Shown: positions 12,301-23,300 of the stretch, piece after piece
Layout of the letters: each line of letters opens with the position of its first letter
Numbering within the stretch: position 1 is the stretch's first letter
DNA from: Syngnathus acus
Lineage: Eukaryota > Chordata > Actinopteri > Syngnathiformes > Syngnathidae
Length of the DNA stretch: 64,000 bases
Direction: 5' to 3'
Assembly (NCBI RefSeq): GCF_901709675.1
Contig: NC_051098.1
Location: 13,421,918-13,485,917 of the forward strand
Position numbers and translations under genes: made by a program
Notes under the pieces: model-generated
The model's database searches: none
What the model was told of the DNA's origin: nothing
Seen by the model: only the letters and a program-made list of their open reading frames with translations

Positions 12301-13391
12301 CTTAAATCTTTTCCCAGAGACACATTTTCAAAATGGTAGTTTGAAGAGTAATAATGCAAGCTGCAAATGCCTTATTTCATAAATTCAAAGGTAGGGTAAT
12401 ACTCAAAGCATTCACTCACCATTTGTTTGTTGAGGTGAGGTCAAGAAGCACAGCAGCTTATGGATGGCTTAATTAATAAACGTAGAAACTATTCCAATCT
12501 TCCCAGCTTGAAAGTCATTCAAAATATTGAGTTGAATACCAACCAAAGCTGAAGAAAAACAAAACAAAACAGAGTGGCCTGCCTGCACACTCCACACATG
12601 AACATGACTTGCGGTGGCCATCTTACTTTTGATCCTTGCAAGGTGTGCACTGCCTTAAGTGCAGTAGCTAAATATGGCCAGAGGGGACACACACAAAAAC
12701 TATGGTCAAGACTCCACCAGATCCACCAGATCCTGATTTTGCTGCAAAACCCTGAAAAAGTGTCGCGTGTTGAAGTCCGGAAAAGAAAAGTAGAAATGAT
12801 TAAAGCTGTGTTTCTCGTCAGATTGCGGGATGAACTGCCACAGACACTGCCGGGATCTGGTGGGGATGGAGTGCTTGAAGAAACATAAAAGCACCAGCGG
12901 CTCCTGCCCGTGCACCCCCGCTGCTGACTCCCGAGTTAAAGGGAGTGTGTGGAGTACGTACCCCCCCCAGGCCACAATTCATACAGCACCATGCACCCTA
13001 ACCCCCCACCCTCATCAGGTTCCGAGGAAGACGCCTTCGTGTTCCCCCACGGCAACGACTCCGAACACCCTAAGGGCTGCGCCCCCTTCAGGAAAAGCAC
13101 AGACTCTGCGGCTCTGTGGGACCGCTCCACTCAGACGGACCCCGGGTTGTGGACCCCCCAGGAGAAGAAGGAGCGTAGGGTGTACAACCACACCATTCCT
13201 GGACAGGTGAGACGCCAAGCCTGCAACCTTCACTTCAAGTTAACATGTTAACGTGTGTGTGTGTGTGTGTGTGTCAGGCCAACACACTGCCTTCTCAAAG
13301 GAATCGCGGGTGCTCCATGCCCATCTCCTTCCTGCAAGAGAAGCTGGAGGAGCTTCACCTCTGCAAAGAGAGGAGCCGGGAGCCCGATTGA
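6349..13391 (+). CDS. rasgrp4: RAS guanyl-releasing protein 4 (17 coding exons, 729 aa)
   Basis: RasGRP proteins load GTP onto Ras at membranes in response to diacylglycerol. Exons: 6349-6365, 8602-8789, 9111-9238, 9394-9449, 9551-9676, 9976-10117, 10298-10471, 10549-10665, 10795-11070, 11165-11245, 11532-11636, 11797-11906, 11988-12138, 12219-12255, 12822-12953, 12971-13206, 13278-13391; phases agree throughout and total 730 codons. Order: REM domain (exons 2-5), CDC25/RasGEF (exons 6-10, with [20 protein letters not shown]), degenerate EF-hand pair (exons 12-13), C1 domain with complete H and C ligands (exons 13-15), proline/serine-rich tail. The start MNKTKRKPN resembles the human RASGRP4 leader, which favours rasgrp4 over rasgrp1-3, as does the ryr1 neighbour. 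EF-hand 1 ([16 protein letters not shown]) lacks acidic residues at loop positions 1 and 3. The exon 3 donor (CAC/GTGGCG) is weak and is the least certain junction. An ATTAAA polyadenylation signal lies at 13713-13718. Confidence 0.9.
13251..13275. repeat. (GT)n microsatellite abutting the last rasgrp4 acceptor
   Basis: About eleven GT dinucleotides run straight into the CAG acceptor of the final rasgrp4 exon, replacing the usual pyrimidine tract with alternating GT. Length variation here could influence splicing of that exon. Confidence 0.8.
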
Positions 13392-14336
13392 CCATCGAGC
13401 GGCAGGCACATGAACTTTCTCCACCACAAATACTTTTTTTTTTTTTTTGTTTCCGGTCATGTCTCTGGTGCTACGTTTCTTGGGAATATCACGAGCAGTT
13501 TCCGGATCCAGGATTGAGTGTGTGGAGGAAAATGAACACTAAAGCAGAATTGCCATTCATTTGTGTGTGTGTGGGTGTGTTTTGAAGTGTGGCAGCTACC
13601 ACAAAAAAGCTCAAAGTGTATGAGAGGAAAGATGCATTTTTATTTGACAGTTCTCATGTATATGAATCTCATTGATGTGACGTATTTTGTGACTCCCCAC
13701 CAAGGATAAAGAATTAAAAGTGAAAAATTACAAAGTCTTATCTTGGCATATGTGACTGTGAAGTACATGAGCCTGAACAAAAATTATTTATTTTATAAAT
13801 AACTTTAAAATTTATTCTCAAATATTAGTCACAAAGTAAAGCCAACATTGCATCCAGGTGTATACAACTGCATTTATTGTAGAAAGACAAGAAACTGATC
13901 ATATTTTTCACACTGGTAGAAAAGAAAATTTGCGGGAAACATAATGGAATATGAACTACAATGACCACGAGAAGATTTAAAACAACAAAAAGCAAAATGC
14001 TTCTACTGAAAAAGTGTCAACGCCTTAATACGACGGCTTCTAAAATGGTGGTTTGGTGATGTGTGACTGGAAAAAAAAAAAAGTCAACGAAAAGTAAAAA
14101 GCATGCTTTTGTCCTCAACCCTCCCCCCACCTAAACTGTTTACTGGTGCGTCTACAAACCAGCACTTCTCTCATTTGCACAAAGCATTGCAAGGGTTAGC
14201 ACGGGGCTAGCTAGCATCTATCACCACGCCACGGCTTCATACAAGATTGATTTAAAGGGAGTGGGAAAAAACAAGGTGGTGAAGAATAGGGGTGGGGAGG
14301 GGGGTCAGCACACCAAAGTGGCTCAGGGGTAGGGAG
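13392..14336. other. Convergent 3' UTRs of rasgrp4 (+) and hnrnpul1 (-)
   Basis: The two genes end tail to tail, 945 bp apart between stop codons. Plus-strand ATTAAA is at 13713-13718. Minus-strand AATAAA signals lie at 13787-13792 and 13873-13878. The transcripts therefore probably end within about 100 bp of each other. No other gene is seen. Confidence 0.55.
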
Positions 14337-17300
14337 CTACTGGGATCCGGAAGACGAGCCTTGGCTACCCTGTCCAGGGTAGCCGCCGTATTGGCTGTAA
14401 TACTGGTTCCATTGGCTCTGGTTCTGGTAGTACTGCTGCCACTGCTGAGCGTACTGTGGGCACAACAGATAAAAACATGCAGTTCAGGATTTCTATATTG
14501 AAAATTTGCGGTTGTCTGGCTTTGGTATCGCATGATAGAACTATGATTATTATTATAATTTTTTTTTATTCATACTTAAAATTGAAATTTATTTTTTTGA
14601 TTTGAAATAAAAAATAAATTTGTTTATTCATTATAGTTGGTATGAATTTGGTTTTGACTTTTTTTTTTAAAAAATGTGTTCATTTTTTTGTTTACCTGCT
14701 GATACTGCTGGTTGTAGCTCTGTTGCTGTTGCTGCTGTTGCTGCTGCTGCTGCTGAGGGGGTGCCTGATGTTGCTGCGGAGGGGCCTGATGCTGCTGAGC
14801 GGGGGGCTGGTGGTGGCCGTACGACTGGGCGGCGACGGCCGGCTGGCTGTAGCTCTGGCTGTAGCCCGGGTACTGACTGTAGTTGCCGTAGTAGTTCTGG
14901 TTATAGCTACCCTGGTTGTAGCCGCCCTGGTTGTAGCCGTGGCCGTAGCCCTGCCCGAAGAGTGCAAAGTGAGCGAGTGGACAAAGAGCACATCAACATA
15001 TTTCGTTGACATCGTTTACAAGTAGAGCCTGACCAAGATGGGGGAAAAACAGAACACTACTTCAGAATACAAAAGAATTAGGCTTACCTGGTTGTAGCCG
15101 CCTTTGTTGTAAGGAACTGGCCGGTTGTAACTACTTCCTGACGACTGTCCGCGGTATCCAGAGCGGGTGTCGGAGCCGCCGTCACGGTAGCTGCTACCGT
15201 TGTTGCCCCAGCGGCTCTGACCGTAGCCTCCCCGATTGTAACCTGTGGAAAGGCCATCCTTTATGCTCCTTCAGGCCAATTATGGCTTGGCATGTATTTA
15301 AGTTACAGATGTGCATTCATAATGAATCATGTGGGAGAAAATGGCTTGAAATCAAAACTGCTATGCGAGAAAAAAGAAAAAAAAAAGCTGGTACCTCTGT
15401 ATCCACCCGAGTCTCCACCGCGGCTCTGGTAGCCACCGCCCCCGCGGGGTGAGTCGCGGTTGTCGTAGCGCGGGAAGCTGCCACGGCCACGATAGCCGCC
15501 CTGCCGGTTGTCGTAGCGTTTGTCAGGCGGGGGCCCTGCCTTGCGCCCCTCGTCGTTGTACTGCTTTAGCAGCTTCTCGGCATCTTCGTGCTGCAGCTCG
15601 ACATAGGTGACCCCTTCCAGGAAGTCGCAGGTTTCAGGCAAGGTGAAGTTGGCTTTAGGTGGGGTAGAGAGAGAGGGGGGAGGGATGGGGATGCGGTGAC
15701 GACCGGAGCAGCCACACCACCATAGGACAAAAAAACAAAGGGGAGACAAATTAGTGTCGCGCAGAAGAGGCGGGAAGAGCATAAAGATCAAGTGACAGGG
15801 AGCAAACATGGAGGCAACATTTGTGGAAACAGACACTGGAGGGGGGAGGGGGTTAGGAAAGAACGCTGCAAACCAAGGAGGGCAACTCGACGCAAATCAA
15901 CATGTTCAAGTCATTCCCTTTATTGGGACTGCTCGGGATAGCAAAAGAATTTAAATGGTAATTTTAAAAACAATGCAATATTGGATATGATAATAAATGG
16001 CATATAGATGATTAAAAAAAATATATATATCAACCAACTTGGGTTAAACTTAGCTCTGCACTGACAAACGGTTGGCACTTCGTCAAAATGTGTTTTTCTA
16101 GCTTCTACATATCGCCATACGTGAAGTGTTGTACAACTCAAGGACAGTCTGATTTGAAAGTAGAACGATAAGATTCGACCTAAAAAATAAAATGATTCAA
16201 TTCAGTTCGACTCGGTGGGGATTACCATTTGATTCAATATGGCGTGGCTCCCTTTGAGATATTTTCAAAGTGGAACAATTCGAATCTGTTCCGATTCGAC
16301 ACACTTGCATCTTTTCGATGTGAACTGCTTTTTCGATTGAGTTTGTTACAACATACGCTCATAGAAAAAAAGTGTATTGGCGAACTTGTGAATTTAGTAG
16401 GGATTACTACAAGCCAAACTTTGCACCCCCGCAGTTTGCAAGGCAAGAAGGAGGCAAAAAGAGGGAACATTGGGGGGGGAAATAATAATCACGACTTATA
16501 AATATGTCCAGTTCTGATAACTTGATGGGGAAGGGAGGGGAAGAGAAGCAAGTGGGGACGCAAAAGGGGGGTTCATCTTCCAAGTTTGATTTTTACACAT
16601 AGAAAATAACAAAAGAAAAAAAAAAGTAGATCTGGTGTTTTGTTGCTTGTATCCACAGCGGTCCTACCTTTCATTTCTAACACAGCATGATCGGGCACAT
16701 CCTTCCCCTGCTCATTGGTTTGCTTTAAAGTTCGCTCTTTAAAATCCTCGTCCGTGGGACAAATTACAATAGCCTTGCGTTGAAAACCCTCAAAAGGACG
16801 CATTTTTCGTCTCCTTGCTGATCCATATACATTTGTCTAGCAATGGCGACAAGAAAGAGGTAGAAGCTTGTTTGTTATTGTTTTACTTGCAAAGGCGTTC
16901 CGCTGGAATGGGAAGCTGGAACCCTGCAATCATCAAGCGACACAAGTTTGTTTGGCTGGGATGAGGCTACGCGTTAGCTCGGTTGCTAGAGGGCGCCTCG
17001 CTCACAACGCTTACCTGCCGTATCTGCTGCCCAACGTTCGCTGCCGACCAACGAGGGGAAGGGGGGGACCCATTGAGTAATTGTTACTCATTCCAACGAA
17101 ACGCTACGGTGATTTTTAGCCATGTTAGTGAGCTAAGCAAGGTTAAAAGGTGGGGAAGAAAAAAAAAACTGAAAACGAGAACCTGTCTGTTAGCATGCTA
17201 ACTGGCTATTTAAAGCGGCACCACGGGGGAGATAGCTGCTTAGCATGTTGGGTGTAGTTGTTAACATGTCCGACTCGCAGATCTTAGGCGGATGGATCAA

Positions 17301-20300
17301 ACGTTCAAGCATTGTACTATTAGCATTAAACAGTCGGGAATAAAATAAAAAGCGAGGTAAAAGAATTGTGCTACATTCAGGGTCCCGACATAAAACATAT
17401 AATGAACTAGCTTGCGGATTAGCATTTGGATGTATTGTCACGGCTGGCTTCCATATTAATAGCCTAGCAATGTTTCTCGTAATGTGTTAGCAACTATCGT
17501 ACAAATTTGTGTTGCACCAACACCAGAAAAAAAAAAGAACTGTATTGTATGAAAAAAAAAACAACACAAGACACCTGACTAATTTTTACGCACAGAATCC
17601 GAAGGAACGCGTCTCAAAATGACAATGCTATTTTTCCCCGCAGAATTTTTTTTCCGAGTGAGTTTGTCGCTATTGACAAGCATGCATTGTGATGAGATAA
17701 GAGGATGACAGGTTTGCCTTTGTTTTTCTGATCAACGCGTCTTCTGTACGTGAAACATAAAAAGGTCCCAAGTTGTGGCTTTTACGTGACGTTACAAATG
17801 TACGAACACGGTGTCTGCTGGTTCAAACGAATCGATTTCAGCGCATGATTGGTAAAAGATTCTTTTAAAACTAGAAATCCCTAACAGACGAGAAAACATC
17901 CACGGATAAATCCGCAACGCATTGCCATCATCGAACCGAAGCGTCCTACATCCAAATTTGGTCAATTAAATTCACCGAGTTCAACTTGTGCTTGTTCCTC
18001 ATTTAATATCTTCTTAATGTGGACCATTAGCAGTACATGTTAAGAAGTAATCATCTGACATATTTATGATGTTCAACAGGCTTTTTTTTTGGGAAACGCT
18101 AAAAACGGCAGTGCTTCGGTGGCAAACGACAGGATTGCCTCAGCGAAAACGCCATTTCGTGCAATAAGTGCGCAAATATCATTGAATGAGTCCAAATTTG
18201 GGAAACACCAGTGTTAGTAGATATAAAAGAGCAAAGCAGCAATGAATCGTCGGAATTACAAGAGACAAAAATGCCAACGTCAGTCCCAAAGTACATCAAA
18301 CGCCTGGCTCGGCTTTACGTGAAAATCGACGCAATACGCTACTATAGAAATATCCTTCATGGTTTTGGCGTTTGGGCCCCCCACCCCTGATACCTACTTG
18401 GGCTTACCTGTTTTTTCCAAGGAGCTCGTATCCCACTAGACATGACAACACAGATACAACTTACCTGCACATACTCACGTCTCCATGGCAATGTCGCTAT
18501 CTGACCCTACCTACCTTTGCCGCCCCCCCCCAAAAACTAAAGCCCTGAAAATGTCAACCCTGTTAGTCACTACTTACCTTGGGGGGGTCAATTAATTAAA
18601 ACACACACTCAACAGTTCCGTGTATCTCACTGGTAGTTAACAAAACAGCTTTTAAAGTGAAAAAGCTCTCTCTTAGGAATTAGCAACAGAAGGTGTTTTT
18701 CTTACTCACCAGCGTCAGAGCTTACTTGTTTCTCAACATCGTTACAAAGTCACGGTCTACTTGTACATTGTCGCAGTTCACAAGACAAACAGTATATTGT
18801 TTTAGGACAGTGCAAAATATATAGATATGTATAGATAGCGAGGGATGACAACATGGAGTAAAATATTCCGTCACTTTTGATTACAATACAAGACAAGCAA
18901 AGTGACAAAAGAGGGTGAGATTCAATGCGGCTTCTACTACTTCTACAATACACAGAGCCCCCCTGAAAAATAAATAGATAGTCCATTAGAGAGAGTAATC
19001 AATGAGTGACGGTGCTGAGCGCTTAAAGTGTGCGCGCGAGCGACTGCCGCTACACTACCTGGTCCAGGATGTAGTTGCGTCTCTTGCGAGCGGCGATCTC
19101 GATCAAGCGGTTGAGACACTGCGTGGCCTGTTGGATCAGAATGTCCCAGCGCCCGGCGTAGTTCCTCTGGCGTCGCAGGCCCATCATCTGCACGGCACGG
19201 ACACGTGTTAGAGAAGTAATGACAATAATAATAATAAAAAAAAACTTACCTTCATCTTGTCCATGATGGCGTTGGTGCCCAGGATGTTGTACTTCTTCTC
19301 AGGGTTGGTCTCTGCATGCTTGATAGCCCAGGTGGTCTTTCCGCAGGCGGGCAGGCCCACCATCATCAGAATCTGAAAAGCCAAAGTAGGGTCATTTTGG
19401 ACCCGTGTATTAAATCAGCCATAAAATACCCTAAAAACAATCTTTTATCATCCAATGTTTTTCTTAACTCTTGTTTAGCTGGTTGGGCTCCCTTATCCAT
19501 GAAAAGATTGGTTTTAATATATTTTTTTTGGCCCCCTGGGCCTTTGTTTTAACAGCATAGCCCTCATTTTCAATGTCTAAAAAGTGGTCAAATGAACCTT
19601 AAGAGAAGAAGGCAACAAAATAATCAGTTGTTCTGTTACCTGGGTGTAACTGAGAGATATTAAAACACATTTCTTAAATGTTCAACAAAAAAAAGATTTT
19701 CATTTTAATATTATCAAACATAGTAACATCTATGGTGTTTCGGGTCATTTTGGATATATTTACTTACTATTTACTTATATTTATATTTACTTTAAAAACA
19801 AATCTTTTTTTTCCACACAATAGAACTTTAATACAATATTAAACAATATGAAAAACAGAACAGTCAAATAATAAAAAAACTACAATAAAACAAAGATTTG
19901 CAAGGTCAAATAAACCAATCGAGAAAATCACACCAAAAGAAATTAGTATTTGTTCTATAAATACTATGTGCAAAGAACATGCCTGTGTGTGTGTGTGTGT
20001 AGGTGTGTGCGCGCGCGTGCGTGCTTGTGTGTGTGTTTAGATGCATGTGTTGCAAACACTGTTAGTGTGTTCTTTGCAGATGTTTTTCTTGCAGGTGAAG
20101 CACACTATGTAGGTTTTTCTGTCCATACTGCTAGGGCAGACCTGACACCTCTTTCTTTTTGAGCGAGGTGGTCTCACTGGCATTGTGGCTGTGGATGGAG
20201 TGCTTGAGGCAGGCCTGGCTGCTGAGGGGGAAGGTGATGCTGATGTTCTTCTGGTTGCTGTGGATGGCGTGCTTGGTGAACACTGAAGCTGTCTGACCAA

Positions 20301-23300
20301 GTCTGCAGCAACTGGGTCTCGGGGCACCCGTTCCCGTTGCTCAATGTGCGGCTGGACAAGGGAATTCCCGAGCTCCTCGAGAAATATTCTCCGCTTGGTG
20401 TTTTTGGTTGAATTCCACCCTTGGTCAATATGGGTCCACAACACAAATGCATTGTATGCAGACACATTGAGGATGTTGTAAAACACAACCATTGGCCATC
20501 TCCTGGTCATTCGCTGGCAAGTGTAGGTGGCAGTCAGCTTGTCCAGAGTGTCCACTCCTCCTTTGTTTTTGTTGTAGTCCAGGATGATGATGGGCTTTTT
20601 GTCTTTTCCTGATGACACAGCAGCATCTTTGTGAAGAGTGGACATCAGTATCACATTCCGTCTTTTTTTTGGACAATATGAAACAACGGTGGTGGTATCT
20701 GTGAAAAGAAATTTGGAGGAAAGTGGAGCCCTGTCCTTCACCAGCAACATTTCAGCGGGCAGCTCAGGTTTATTTTTTCTTACTGTGCCCACCATGGTGA
20801 GTTTCCTCCTGAGAAGTTCTTGTCCAAGGTCATAGCTGGTAAAAAAATTGTCACAAGTGATGTTGTGACCCTGCAGTCCAGTAGTCAAATCGAGGACTAC
20901 GCGTTTTCCTTGTTTTTTTTCAGGGATGCCGCTTGCAGATTTGCCTGTGTAAATCTGTAGGTTCCACGCATAGCTTGTTTTAGCATCACAGGCTGCCCAG
21001 ATTTTTATGCCATATTTGCCTGGCTTGCTGGGCATGTATTGCCGGAATGGGCATTTTCCTCGGAAAGGGAGAAAACGTTCATCCACTGTCACCTCTGGCC
21101 CTGGGTTGAACATCAGTGGAAGGAGTCGCACCCATCTCTCCCAAACATCCCTGATGGGAGCAAGCTTGTCAGATTTTGCTCTGGTGTCTCGATTGTCAAA
21201 ACTGAGGACTCCTGAGATCATTTGAAAGGTCTGAAGAGACATTGTTGCCCGGAAAATATGTCTGCCCGTTGATTTATCCCAGAGACTCTCAGTTGCCTCA
21301 TTGCTGGATCTGTAAACTCCAGCAAGGAGGAGAACACCAATGTAGGCATCCAGGAGCGTCTCATCAATGTCTTTCCACGTGTTGCCATGGACCTTTTTCC
21401 CCTCAAGGTTTGTCATAGCAATTATGACTTTTTTGAGTGACCATGGCAAAAAAAGATCAAAGCACGTCTTGATGTCACTTCCTCTTGTCACAGCAAACCT
21501 CGTGACCCCTGGGGTCATTTTGATGATGTTTGCAGCAGCTTTCCTTCCATGCACATCAGGAGGAACTGTGCTCCAACGTATGTTGCCACGTTTGGATTGG
21601 AATGATTCAGCAGGAGCAGCTTCAGCACCAGTGACCTCCTCTTCGGACTGATCAGTTGTGTCTGTTTCTTCCAATTGGTACTCCACATCATCTTCGTCCT
21701 CAGAGGCCTGCTCATCTCCATCGCTAAGATCCTGTGTGTCCTCTCCCTCATTTGCAGCAAAGACGTGATCGAAAGTTTCATTTACAGTCAATCTTCTCCT
21801 CATTGTTGCATCCTGTGAATTGGAGATGTGTACTCTGCAAGTCAACACCCCCACACTCAAATGGCTTGACATGCCTGGACATGTCTCCCTTTGTTTGCTC
21901 TCGCAAAAAGGCAAAGAGAAAAGCCCCTAAATGAAGCAAAATGAAGTAATGTTTTTCACCAGAGCGCTTTATAATTTAGTAAAAAAAAAAAAAAAAAGAT
22001 ATATATTTCGTTTAAATGGAAGTCAAAAAGTTTCAACGCAAAAAACAAATGTATGAAGTACTTTTATGCATGCTAAAACTCAAAACGGGTCAGTAGTGAC
22101 CCTAACACAATTAACATTACTAAATCATGACAGCCCCAAAATCAAATTCAAGTCCTTACCTCGCATTCGCCTTTGCTGGCAGGTCCCTTGGTGCCTCGGA
22201 CTTTGTCCTCCAGGGCCACGCTGTGGATGTAGGTGTAGCCGCTGGGCGGCGGGAAGTAAGGCTGCTTCTGTCCAAAGTTGAACTCCACGGCGCAGTTCTT
22301 CACCAACACGTGGGGGAAGAGCGCACGGCCCGCCAAAGCCTCCTTGGTGGTTTTGAAGGCGACGCCGAGCTCCACGCCGTTCTTGGAGAATCCCATCTCC
22401 ACTTCTTCGCCTTGGTCAAAGTCCTGCCGATATTAGAGCGGGTGTTAGCGTTTTGCACAAAGCGGCTGAGGTTCAAGGTTGCGGTCGCTTACGATGTAGC
22501 AGCCGATGACATCATTTTCCCCGAATCTTTCCCCATAGTCGGAAAATTTACACTCGGTTGCTTTCTTTCCGGTTCCGCCGAAGCCAAAGGAAAAGGGCTC
22601 CTCTCCTAGGACAAGAATCAAGGAAAGTTGGTATGAGGAGGTGTTCTTATTTTGCACCCCCTAAATGAGCTCACCAAGCTGAGTGCTGCAGTGGTTGAGG
22701 GACCATCCGATCCGGACGACGTGCGGGTCCGGCTCCGAACTGGGAAGGTGCTTGACGGGAATTTCCTCATTGATCTGAAGAAAAAAACACGTACAGCGTT
22801 TTTTGAATGCAACCATTGTCTACCCCGAATGCAAAAGTGACCAAATTCAGATTTTTTGGATGTTTTAAAATACCTTCATCTCGTAGCACACGCGGCCACA
22901 AGTGACCCCGTGGGTGGCACGTGCTCCTGCCCACAGGTAAGCAAAGCCCTCAATGGTCAGCGGGTAGCCGCTGTAGCGATCCCGGGACACTTTGAAGTGC
23001 AGATCGCAGTTGTCTGAGAACCAAAGCAAATTGGACATCCAGTTAGTGTAGCCTTAAAAAAAAATAGTGTACATAACCAGAGCCCAGCTTTCCACTTACA
23101 TGTGTCGATAGTAACAAGAGTGTCATCAATGTTCTCTTCCTCGTCTTCTGCCGGTGGCTGTGGTGTCCGAGACCTTCAAAATAGAACCAATCAGGCATTT
23201 AATTTTTTTTAATAAATAATTTAATGGCTGGCCAGCACTTTCAGAGCAAGCGAGAGAGATTGTAGTATTATCAGTAAACAGCCAGCTGGTTGAAAACCAA

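Noticed and set aside
14642-15025. Plus-strand hydrophobic frames over hnrnpul1 exon 14
   Set aside because: They are the antisense of the Q/Y/G-rich coding exon, where CTG repeats read as leucine runs.
21804-21914. Upstream extension of the first piggyBac transposase to 21914
   Set aside because: The extension begins at TTG, not ATG. The first well-supported ATG before conserved sequence is at 21803.
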